From the NCBI GenBank assembly GCA_947498765.1, contig CANMLG010000016.1, positions 186,001 to 250,000 on the forward strand: a stretch of DNA of 64,000 bases, in the 5' to 3' direction. Origin of the DNA: an uncultured Aquimarina sp. Lineage in GTDB: Bacteria; Bacteroidota; Bacteroidia; Flavobacteriales; Flavobacteriaceae. The position numbers were made by a program, and so were the translations under genes. Every line of letters starts with the position of its first letter. Within the stretch, counting starts at the first letter, position 1. This document shows, one piece after another, positions 43,907 to 53,700 of the stretch. Below the pieces are notes generated by a model, which searched no databases, was not told the origin of the DNA, and saw only the letters and a list, made by a program, of their open reading frames with translations.

Positions 43907-46222
43907 ATGAAAACAAAAAACAAATACAGTATACCAAAATACATCTATTGTATTTTAATGGTGTTGCTAATAGTAGCATGTAATAGTGATGATGATATTT
44001 TTCCACCTTCGGGAAGTGCAATACAAAGTATAACTGAAGTATTAGAAAATGAATCAAATCTAAGTACATTAACAAATACACTAAATCAGTTAGGTCTAAA
44101 TGAAACCTTAGCAAACGAAACCACTTTTACAGTTTTTGCACCCACTAATACAGCTTTCGAAGCTATAGATACATCTGAGTTGGATGAAGAAAATTTGAGG
44201 AATTTGGTATTAAATCATGTATGGAGTACCACTACAGCTGATTTGAGTGAAAATTTAATAACAGGTTACAGGAAATCTATGGCTATAGGGCCAGATGGTA
44301 ATAATTTAAGTTTTTATGTAAATACGACTAGTGAAAAGCTTGTTTTTAATGGAGTGGCTAATCCATTAGCTAACAAATTTGATTTAGGAGCAACTAATGG
44401 AGTGGTACACGTAGTTGATGGAGTATTAGAATTACCAGATGTTATTGATTTATTAGAAGCCAATCCAGAATATTCATTATTAGTAAGTGCCTTAGCCCGA
44501 GCTGAATTAACCAGTGCATTAAAAAGTGAAGGCCCTTTTACACTATTAGCTCCAAATAATAGTGCTTTTGAAGTAGCTATAAATCAATTAGAACAAGCTT
44601 TTGGGTGGAAAGGCATTGAAGAAATACCCATAGAAACATTATCTGAAATTTTAACATATCATGCGAGTGATCAAGGTAATTTGATAGCAACGGCTATTGA
44701 TGGACAAACTATAGAAACCCTACAAGGGAATGCATTTTCTGTAATTGGAACTACAGTTACGGACGACTCAACTACAAATGGAAGCATTAATTTAGCAGAT
44801 GTACAGGCTATAAATGGGGTAATACATGGTGTGGATAAAGTATTATTACCATCACAAGTTGTTCAAAAAATATTATCAGTAACCCTTGATTTACCTACAA
44901 GATTGAGAGACCGAGGTTTTACTACTTTTGCAGATGCTATAGATTTAGTGGGGTTAACAAGTTTTACTCAAACCACCCAATTAACGGCTTTGGTGCCTAC
45001 AAATGAAGCATTTGATTTACTTTTATTACAAATCACAAATTTTGAAAGCCTTTCTGATTTTGATACAGATCAAGAAATTGAAACATTAAAACAATTGATC
45101 AATTATCATTTGATTGAAGGAGTAAAAATGAGTAATCAATTTGAAAGTGGAAACCTAACCTCTCTTTTTAATGAAACCTTAACTGTTGAGGTTGCAGATA
45201 AAATAAGTGCAATTCCAACTAGAGAAAATGCGCCTAAAGCTAATTTTTCTGTTACTGATATTGGAGCTAGCAATGGAGTTATACATCAATTAGATAATGT
45301 ATTAGTTCCAGAATCTTTAGCAGTAGCTTTAGGGTACCCAGATCCAGTAGTTGACGGAGCACCAGTATTCGGTTTTGAAATATTTGATGATGCTTTAGCA
45401 GAAGGTATGTGGGCAGGAGCTTGGGCAGTTACCGAATTTGATAATACAGAGCCTGTTAAATCTGGAGTATTTTCTGTTAAAGCTACATTCCCTGGTGGCG
45501 ATGAAGGATTCCAGGTTGGAGGAGCAAACTTTAATGTGACTGATTTTACGTTTGTTAATGCTTCTATATATTCGGAAACTGGAACTACAGTTGGTTTTGT
45601 TTTAAATGAACAGTGGGGAAATCAATTCAATGTGGATATTCCTGCGGGTGAGTGGACGGAAGTAGCCGTGCCTGTTTCTGCAGTTGCTAATGGTACAATA
45701 GCCTTTGAGCAATTGGTAATTCGTGGAGCCGCTGGTATTCCTAATGATGTCATTTTTATTGATGAAATTGGTTTTGATGTCACATTTGAATCCTCGGTAC
45801 CTGCATTAGATTTTGTTTTTTATAAAGATGCTTTAGCCGAAGGTATGTGGGCTGGTGCATGGGCTGTTACAGATTTTAATAATACTTCCCCAGTAAGGGA
45901 GGGAGCATTATCTGTAAAAGCGACATTTCCAGGTGGTGATGAAGGCTTCCAAATAGGAGGGGCCACTTTAAATGTTACCGATTTTAGTTTTATAAATGCT
46001 TCTATATATTCAGAAACAGGTACTACAGTTGGTTTTGTACTTAATGAGCAGTGGGGTAATCAATTTAATGTAGATATTCCGGCAGGGGAGTGGCTCGAAG
46101 TTTCTGTGCCTATTGGATCAGTTGCAAATGGAACTATTGCGTTTGAACAATTAGTTATTAGAGGTGCCGCAGGTATACCAAATGACGAAATTTTTATAGA
46201 TAATATTGGGTTAACCAAGTAA
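43907..46222 (+). CDS. Lipoprotein with three fasciclin domains and twin C-terminal binding-type modules
   Basis: This 771-residue lipoprotein (LIVAC, C25) carries three FAS1 domains at about 36-160, 163-320 and 322-475, each with a TVFAPTNTAF-like box (TVFAPTNTAFEAI, TLLAPNNSAFEV, TALVPTNEAFDLL) and a GVIH/GVVH-VD box. Two nearly identical modules follow at about 489-628 and 636-771, sharing DALAEGMWAGAWAVT, KATFPGGDEGFQ and VGFVLNEQWGNQFNVDIP. They resemble beta-sandwich carbohydrate-binding domains. The gene is last in the SusCD operon, 48 bases after the IPT lipoprotein. Adhesion plus glycan capture is the inferred role; FAS1 domains are unusual in such loci. Confidence 0.82.
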   Translation: MKTKNKYSIPKYIYCILMVLLIVACNSDDDIFPPSGSAIQSITEVLENESNLSTLTNTLNQLGLNETLANETTFTVFAPTNTAFEAIDTSELDEENLRNLVLNHVWSTTTADLSENLITGYRKSMAIGPDGNNLSFYVNTTSEKLVFNGVANPLANKFDLGATNGVVHVVDGVLELPDVIDLLEANPEYSLLVSALARAELTSALKSEGPFTLLAPNNSAFEVAINQLEQAFGWKGIEEIPIETLSEILTYHASDQGNLIATAIDGQTIETLQGNAFSVIGTTVTDDSTTNGSINLADVQAINGVIHGVDKVLLPSQVVQKILSVTLDLPTRLRDRGFTTFADAIDLVGLTSFTQTTQLTALVPTNEAFDLLLLQITNFESLSDFDTDQEIETLKQLINYHLIEGVKMSNQFESGNLTSLFNETLTVEVADKISAIPTRENAPKANFSVTDIGASNGVIHQLDNVLVPESLAVALGYPDPVVDGAPVFGFEIFDDALAEGMWAGAWAVTEFDNTEPVKSGVFSVKATFPGGDEGFQVGGANFNVTDFTFVNASIYSETGTTVGFVLNEQWGNQFNVDIPAGEWTEVAVPVSAVANGTIAFEQLVIRGAAGIPNDVIFIDEIGFDVTFESSVPALDFVFYKDALAEGMWAGAWAVTDFNNTSPVREGALSVKATFPGGDEGFQIGGATLNVTDFSFINASIYSETGTTVGFVLNEQWGNQFNVDIPAGEWLEVSVPIGSVANGTIAFEQLVIRGAAGIPNDEIFIDNIGLTK
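45370..46218 (+). repeat. Recent tandem duplication of a binding-type module
   Basis: Two in-frame copies with a period of about 438 bases encode nearly the same module of about 130 residues. Identity is high at protein level and still clear at DNA level, so the duplication looks younger than the other repeats in this window. Confidence 0.8.
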
Positions 46223-46282
46223 GAATTAATTAATAAGTTTTAGTTAAGTTTATTAGTTAAATTAGTTATAGTTATTATTTTT

Positions 46283-46318
46283 AAAATCTCCGCATAAGTT
46301 TTGCGGAGATTTTTTATT
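46283..46318 (+). terminator. Rho-independent terminator at the end of the mannan operon
   Basis: AAAATCTCCGCA (46283-46294) pairs with TGCGGAGATTTT (46302-46313), followed by a T tract. It closes the mannan locus. It could also act weakly for the minus-strand gene that converges on it. Confidence 0.85.
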
Positions 46319-46367
46319 CTTATTGGACTCACGTTATCTATTAATTTAGAGGAACAACTAGAACTAA

Positions 46368-46919
46368 TTATTTTGACCAAAGTCTATTTTTAAAAGCATC
46401 ATCTACAGGTGTTTCAAAAATATGATTAAAATAATTACTCATGGTTTTAACACCAATGGCGGCAATTACACCTAATATATCCTTTTTAGCATATCCTGCA
46501 TTTATAAAATCGCTAATTTCTTCTTCGGTAGGGAAACCTCTTTTTGAGGTCACTTTTTTCGAAAAGATACTTAATGCCCTAAGTTTTTTATCAGATATAG
46601 TTGCATTATTTCTAATAGCATCGGTTACTTCTGTAGGCACATGTGTCATAGTATCCGCTACAAAACTATGGGCGGCCATACAATATTCACATTCGTTTTC
46701 AAAGGCAATGGATAAAAAGATAACTTCTTGCTCTTGGGGCGTAAATCCAGAGTTTGCTCTAAATGAATTGTATGCTGCTGTGTAGCCATCTAATAAAGCA
46801 GTATTATGAGCCATACCTACATACATATTTGGAATAATTCCTAGTTTTTTTTCTGTTGAGGTTAAAATTTCATGTGAAATTGCATCAACGTTTTCTACTG
46901 TTTTTGGTTCTAAATTCAT
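46368..46919 (-). CDS. Carboxymuconolactone decarboxylase/AhpD-like protein
   Basis: This 183-residue cytoplasmic protein has the all-helical AhpD-like fold with the redox motif C77-E-Y-C80 and H84 in ECEYCMAAHS. Family members reduce peroxides or act as thiol-disulfide proteins; true decarboxylases lack this CxxC. The N-terminal MNLEPKTVENV and the alpha bundle GIIPNMYVGMAHNTALLDGY are typical. It is under a site identical to the operator of the neighbouring TetR gene, so TetR repression is likely. Substrate unknown; a defence against oxidants or electrophiles is inference. Confidence 0.85.
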   Translation of the reverse strand: MNLEPKTVENVDAISHEILTSTEKKLGIIPNMYVGMAHNTALLDGYTAAYNSFRANSGFTPQEQEVIFLSIAFENECEYCMAAHSFVADTMTHVPTEVTDAIRNNATISDKKLRALSIFSKKVTSKRGFPTEEEISDFINAGYAKKDILGVIAAIGVKTMSNYFNHIFETPVDDAFKNRLWSK

Positions 46920-46945
46920 TTTAAATTATTTTAAGTTAATAATAT

Positions 46946-46961
46946 CTAATCAATTGCTTAG
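46946..46961. promoter_or_regulatory. TetR-type operator before the AhpD-like gene
   Basis: CTAATCAATTGCTTAG is a near-perfect palindrome (half-site CTAA-CAATTG) and lies 27 bases before the gene start. The same 16 bases occur before the TetR gene at 47560-47575. Confidence 0.75.
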
Positions 46962-46977
46962 TTATAGGGTAAAAAAA

Positions 46978-47541
46978 TTATAAGCGTTCAAAAACACTTT
47001 CAATAAAATCGTCTAATTGAGATTGTTCAAACATTTTTGAAGATACCGATAAACCTTGAAGAGAAACCATTAAATAGTTTACTTGTTTTTCAATTGTTTG
47101 TTCATCAGGGCTATTTGTTTTTAGTTTTTCAATAAATGAGTTTCTAACATTTAAAGCAAACTTCATAATTTCATTTCTAATTTTAGTATCTGTATTTTCT
47201 CCTAATTCATTAATTGTATTTGTTAATAGGCATCCTTTGTTTTGATTTAAGTCTTTAGAGAATGACACAAAATCATAAAAATATTGCTTAATAGCTAGTA
47301 CTCCTTTCGAAGAGTTTTTTAACTTATCCACTAAGGCTACTTGCGCTTTTTTCTTATAGCATTTAATACTTTCTATAAATACACCTTCTTTGCTACCAAA
47401 GCTTGAATACATTGAAAATTGATTGATCCCCATTTCTTTTTCAAGCATTCTAACAGAAGTAGTTTCATACCCATTACGCCAAAATAGATACATAGCCTTT
47501 TCAATGACTTCTTCTTCTATAAAGTTTTTTTTTCTAGGCAT
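46978..47541 (-). CDS. TetR/AcrR family transcriptional regulator
   Basis: This 187-residue repressor has an N-terminal helix-turn-helix (about 8-55, EKAMYLFWRNGYETTSVRMLEKEMGINQFSMYSSFGSKEGVF) and a helical ligand domain with two cysteines (C79 region and NKGCLLTN). Its gene has an operator 19 bases upstream, identical to one before the AhpD-like gene it overlooks, so it probably represses both itself and that gene. The effector is unknown; a reactive electrophile or oxidant sensed by Cys is possible. Confidence 0.9.
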   Translation of the reverse strand: MPRKKNFIEEEVIEKAMYLFWRNGYETTSVRMLEKEMGINQFSMYSSFGSKEGVFIESIKCYKKKAQVALVDKLKNSSKGVLAIKQYFYDFVSFSKDLNQNKGCLLTNTINELGENTDTKIRNEIMKFALNVRNSFIEKLKTNSPDEQTIEKQVNYLMVSLQGLSVSSKMFEQSQLDDFIESVFERL

Positions 47542-47559
47542 AATTTATTTTTATCAAAA

Positions 47560-47575
47560 CTAATCAATTGCTTAG
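47560..47575. promoter_or_regulatory. TetR-type operator before the tetR gene
   Basis: CTAATCAATTGCTTAG is identical in all 16 positions to the site at 46946-46961. It is 19 bases before the regulator start, which fits autorepression. Confidence 0.75.
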
Positions 47576-47660
47576 AAATAAAAAAATGAAATAGCTTTAT
47601 TTATGTTTAAATTATGATTTACGCTTTATAAAAGTAAAATCTATTGGTACTAATTTTAAT

Positions 47661-47704
47661 AAAAAAACATCAAATACTATTGATTAGTTAGTATTTGATG
47701 TTTT
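47661..47704 (-). terminator. Rho-independent terminator of the giant T9SS protein gene
   Basis: A 16-base stem (47664-47679 with 47689-47704, core CATCAAATACTA) and nine-base loop are followed on the minus strand by a T tract. It lies just after the stop of the giant gene. Confidence 0.8.
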
Positions 47705-47737
47705 GTATTTTAATCAAAATTGATCGTATATATTAAA

Positions 47738-50700
47738 TTATCGAGTAATCTCAATCAAAAGTTCTTCACTTTCGCCAGTATCAAAAGTGATTTTCAAAAT
47801 ATATACTCCTTGAGGATATGTAGTAGTACTAAATTGTAATCCATTAGGGGTTTCGATATCACTTTTTGAAAAACTGGTGATAAGCCCTGCTGAATTAGTA
47901 TCAAAAAGGTCAATTTTTTGAATGTTATTTTGCTGTGATTGAATGTTAACTAGATCACTTGTTGGATTAGGGAACACAACAATAGTACTCGTTGTAGTTG
48001 TAGTAGCCGTTGGAAGCGTTCTAATTGCAGTAGTAGCACCCGATACAGTTAATGTAAATTCAGTACTAGCTTTTAAGCCATTAAAATCGGTAGCTTCAAT
48101 ACTAATAGTTTGTATACTGCCAAGCGCACTTGCAGGTGCTATTCCAGATAAAACTCCAGAGACTTCATTAAAATTTAGCCAATTCGGAAGTGGTAAGTTA
48201 CTAGTTAAATTTACCGTGTAAGTTAATTTATTACCAGCATAGCCTTTATCAAAGGCATCCGTTATATTCAATTCAAAATTTTGAGCTATAATCGCGGTTT
48301 GATCATTTATGGTAGTTGCTGTTGGTATGGCTTGTGGTCTAATATTTTTGAAATAAAAAACATTGTCATTCCAATCGCAATTAGCAGATCCAGCTCCACA
48401 ACCATTTTGAATAAAATCTTGTAAAACAATGTATTCATTAGGAATAACTGTTCCAGTATTATCGATCACTCGATACACTCGAGCTCCAAGTAAGTCTGGC
48501 CTTCTTCCTTCAATATTATTTCCTCCGGTAATTAAGTAATTGGCAACGGCTATACGGAAGGGTTCATTAATAATAGCAGCCGTATCAAAACTAATAGATC
48601 CACGATTGTTGCGTGGCAATAAGGTTTGAAACCAAGTATTGGCATGGGAAAAGTTAATACCTCCTACAATATCTGTATTATCACTACCAATAAATTGAGC
48701 TCCATTAGAGCCTCGTCCATGCATGGCCGATATTTGAAAACCAATAACGGGTTGTGTTGGATCTGCTTGTACAAAAGCATCTGATAAAACCATATCACCT
48801 TCGTATCCTAAATCAATATTTTCGGAGTTAGGAAAATTGGACGAAGGTCTAAATGATCTTCTGTTTGGAGGGGTAATAGTACCATTATCATTAACAATAC
48901 TTAACATCGATGTTTTAAAACCAAAAGCATCAAATACTTGTTGAGCATTAATTTCTCTAGTACCCTCTTGCCCTTGTTGATGTGATCCATTAAGTGTGGC
49001 TTTAACCTCGGGGGTACTTACTGCGTTTGATAAAATAGTAAGTTCATTTATAAAGAAACTTTTTCCATCACTCCCATCACCATCAAAAGTTATAGGTAAG
49101 TCAACAAAACTATTAGGATCAATTGTTATGGGTAAATTAATAACATCACCTAATTCATTAGTTATTTCAAAACTAAATACAGGAGGACCAGCTATAGTAA
49201 TATCAGAAACCATTAACGTTTCGGTACCTGTATTATGTAAACGCAATGTATTTGAATCATGTAAGCTAGTATTTGCTCTAACATCTCTCACTTTATGAAA
49301 AGTTAGGTAGTCATTAGCAGGAAACCCAATAGTTGTTGTTGGTATTTTTGTTCTATTTTCTATGGATAAAATACCATTTGATTGCGTGGTAATTGCTGAA
49401 GGAGTGGCATTATCAAGGATAAAAACATAATCCTGATAATCTCCATTACTGGCATCTTCAAAAGTAATTAGGTAACTATTTTCTATAAGATTTCCGTTTC
49501 TGTCCTTGTTAGGATAAATACGAGTTCTGTGAGCAACACCTCCGCTATTTAGTTGATCCTGTGTAAAACTATTTCTTCCAAATGAAAGGGATTGAACAAA
49601 AATACCAAATACATTATCCTGAGGATCAAAGGCTTTAATTCCTGTTATAGATGGAGGAAATAAAGTTTGTGCATTTTCAACGCTATTTTCAAGAGTGTCT
49701 ATAAAATTAAGTTGTTGTGTATTTTGTTGATTAGTATACCAACCATAAGGTAATTCTTCGGCAGGAGAATACCTTGCTACAGGAGTTAGTGTTACAGGAG
49801 CATCAGTTGCTTTTTCCCATAGTTCTGTTTCAATTTCATCACCTATCGGGTCTGGATTTGTAGTGTTTGTAAGTGTTGTCCAACCTACATTTATACCTAT
49901 TCCGAGAGTATTTACTACACTTTGTAAGCTAGGTTCATCATTGCCTTCAAAACCTGCTTTTTTTAATGCATTTAAATTAATAGTTGTAGTTGGATTAGCC
50001 GGATTGTTACTTTCGATAGTCAAAATAGCATCTTGAAAACCTAGATCCTGCTCATTCAAATCAGGGGCGTAGGTAACAGCGTATTCAAAAGTCGCTCCTG
50101 GATTTATGGTTTGAATATTTACTAAAGGAGTGATATCAAATTGATCCGAAAAATTCCCCGAAAGGCTAATGGCATTAATTTCTAAAAGACCCAAGCCTAT
50201 ATTGCTAATAGTAATGGTATTTGTTTGGGTCATATTCCCATCAGTATTTACAGTAGTTTCAAAAAGTAATTCATTGGCAGAAACACTTAGGTTATTTGGT
50301 TTTGAAGAAGCTCTTAAAAGTGTTAAACGAGGTGTTCCACCTCCAGTTCTGTCATATTCAGAAATATATAAATTACCAGTATTTACATCTTCAACAACAT
50401 CTAATGGATCGTCAAAACCTTGTAAACCTGGTATAGCGTTGTAAGATTCAATAACATCACCATTGGCACTATTAACATCTAAACCAAGTAAATCATCTTG
50501 CCCACTAAATCGAGTAACAAATAACAAGCCTTGTAAACGCCCCTCAAATGTGGTGCTTTTGTATTCTATAACTCCATTAGGTGATTTATTAAATCCAAAA
50601 TCATAAGCAGGCTCTTGGTAGTTAGGATCGGGTAGTACAGTAGCTGGGTATTTAGGTACATCAATATATGGACTATCTTCTTGCCCTGGTAAGTTACTGT

Positions 50701-53700
50701 AAGCTTGTCCACCATGGTTTAATACAAACTCGCCACGGTATGGATTTGGATGCCCGTGGTACGAACCTCCTTGTGATTTAAATAACCAATCTTTTTGGGT
50801 GTTTCCACCTTCAAGAGCAGGAGTGTTAGGAAGAGTAGTTAATCCATCAATTCTTCGGGCTAACTCATAATCAGCAGTGGAGGGAGCATTAGGTGAGTTG
50901 GTATTGTTACCAGCAGTTCCATTTGTTGGAATATACATCCATCCATTAGAATGCCATACTAAATCATAAGCATTACGTACACCACTTGTAAAAATAGTTA
51001 CAGGGGAATTAGTAGCATATGGATTATAGGTGTTATCACTCATTAAAATGGTATCACTTGGAGCGTTGTTAATAACCGAAATGTTATCGGTAGTAAATAC
51101 ACTCAAAGGCAATGTAACAGGTAATTTATTTAACTCTACCTTGAGTATAGCAGCTGCTAGGAGGCGCTCGGGTCTAAAGGCCCAAGCAGGATCAATTTCT
51201 CCACCGGCACTATTACTTCCTTGACTAATGTACATATTGCCATCATTATCAAAAGTAATACTATTTGTTAAGTGGTCTTTAGCTGAGCGCGGAAGGTGGA
51301 TAAGTACATCTTGAACGGTTTCAAAATTAGGGCCACTCAAACGAGTTAGCACACCATCCCATTCGGGAGCATCTGATAGTGCTGCAGTACTATGGGTTAT
51401 ATAAATAATAGGATCAGTAGCAGTAGATGCAGGATCAAAATCCATTCCAATAATTAAGCGTGTATCATTATCGCGAATTCCATTAACAGGGTGCGGAGCA
51501 CCGTTTAATTCGGGCTCAAATACTTCTAAATTTGATAAAGAACCATCGGCTTCAATTGTCCAGCGTTGAATTTTTCCATCGGTAACAAAATTTCCTATAG
51601 TACTAGCATACAGCTTTCCGTCGGGGCCAATAACTAAGCTTGAAAAGCGTTCGTTTTCTGTTCCTTCTCCTAGTAAATTATTACCCGATACTTTTTCAAA
51701 TGAAATACCAGTTAAATCACGAGAACTAGGTCCTTGTATTACTTGTGTACCTGTTGTAAATGTAGCTTCAAAAGGTAAAAAAGACAAACGATCATTTAGG
51801 TTTCCAATTAAATTTGCTTGGACACCAGCGGTAATTCTAAATACATAAGTTGTATTCTCTTTAAGTGAACTTAGGGGGGTAAGGTTAACAAAATCACCAC
51901 CTCCTGTATCATTAGAGTTTGAAGGAATTAAAACTTCTCCAGCAGGAGTAACCTCAAAAAGGTTGATATTTCCATCAATTGTATTTTCGTCAAGTTCATA
52001 ACCACTAGGTGTAATTAAACCAACTCCAATTTGAAAATTTTCTAGAGCAACATCGGTGCTGTTATTTTGAGGGTTTACATCTGTAAAAAAGGGACGTAAT
52101 GTTTTGGAAATTTGAGTTACTTCAATACTATTAATTTTGGTATTAAATCCTCCATTAGCATCAATAGTAAGTCTGCCATCAGTTACGTTTGTTGTTAGGT
52201 TTGCGTTGGTAAATCTATTCCCGTTAATTGCGTCACCTGTGGGGATAAATTTATCTATAAGATTAGTGCCTTCAATATTAATACTGTGCATTGGAGTAAA
52301 GTTAACACCATCAACTAAAGGGTCTCCAAGACTAACACTTACCGTGTATACTCCATTAGGGACTTCTAATTCCCAGATACCTTCAGTAATATTTCCATTA
52401 TTGCGATTAACATCTCCATATTGTAGGTGTATAAGGGTGTTTTGTAATTCGGTAATGCCATTTACAGCCCTGTTACGTGTGTTGGCAGATAAATCTAATG
52501 GAGTAATGCCATCGGTGGTTAACCAACCATAGATAAAATCATTTCCTTGATCATTAAAGGGAAGTCCAGTATCTTTTAAATACGTAGCAACATCGGTACT
52601 TGCATTAGTAGTAAAATTAATTTTTACATCAACAAGGTCCTGTTCGGGTAGTATCGAAAAATCTTCAAAAGTATAAGTTACTTCTGTATTTTCATTTTCG
52701 TTTCTTTTGGAGGCATAAATACCAGCAAATGTTAAGTTGCTATAATTTGGATTACCATTTTTAATTGCCATTGGTAAGTCTATGGATCCAACTAAAACTT
52801 CGTTATCAGCGTTTAGTTTGTAAAATGCTGTTATTGTGTTTGTAACAGCGTCTACATTTAATCTAAGTCGAACTTTGCTAGTATTTAAATTAGGAACAGT
52901 TAATCCAATACCTTGATCACCTATAGCAATAGCATCAATTTCGGGGAGTAAATCTAAGATGTTATTATTTCGAGTAGAGAATTTAATAAAATTATCTTCG
53001 TTTAAACCTAACCAGATTCCAGCTTGTTCAAAATTATTTGAGGTATCAGAGTAGGGTTGATCAATTGTGGTAATAATATCAAAATTGGTTAATTCATTAA
53101 AATCAATACCCACTCCCAATGTATTGATTTGCGAATTGGTATTCGAGCTTCTTGTATTATTTTGAAAAGCAATTCCTTTAGTAGCAGTAATTAGTAAGTT
53201 GTTAGAATTAATCGAAATTTTGGAAGGCTCAAAACCAGGTATTTCGTTTGAAAAAATAGGGCTATCACTTATTAATCTAGCAGATGGATTATCGACCATG
53301 GTAAAGCCTGTATTTGCTATACCACCTTGGGTGCCATCAAAAGTTAGTTCTAGCGGTAGTTGAGCTTTTAATTGATCGCAAGTTAGTGTACTAATAGGGC
53401 TACATGCAGGAGTGTCAACATTTAATATTAAATCAAGAGTAGCAGGTGTAAATCCTTTTGCTGTGGCAATAATGCTAGCGGTTTGTTGTGCGCCAGTTGT
53501 AAAATTATCGGTGTTTATTTCAAAAGTATTACTACCAACATTTCCATCTTTTTGAATACTAAGCCATTCATTAGTAATAATGGTAGCTGTAGTTTCTTCT
53601 AAAATACCTTCGATTGAAAAACTAAGGTTGGTAGGCATGGAAGAAGCTAGTAAGTTTTCGGAAACTAACAAGCTAGTATTTTCAGCTACAGTAGTGTTTA

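Noticed and set aside
52137..52532. Plus-strand open frame opposite the giant T9SS gene
   Set aside because: It is an antisense shadow with no motif, and no promoter or terminator supports it.
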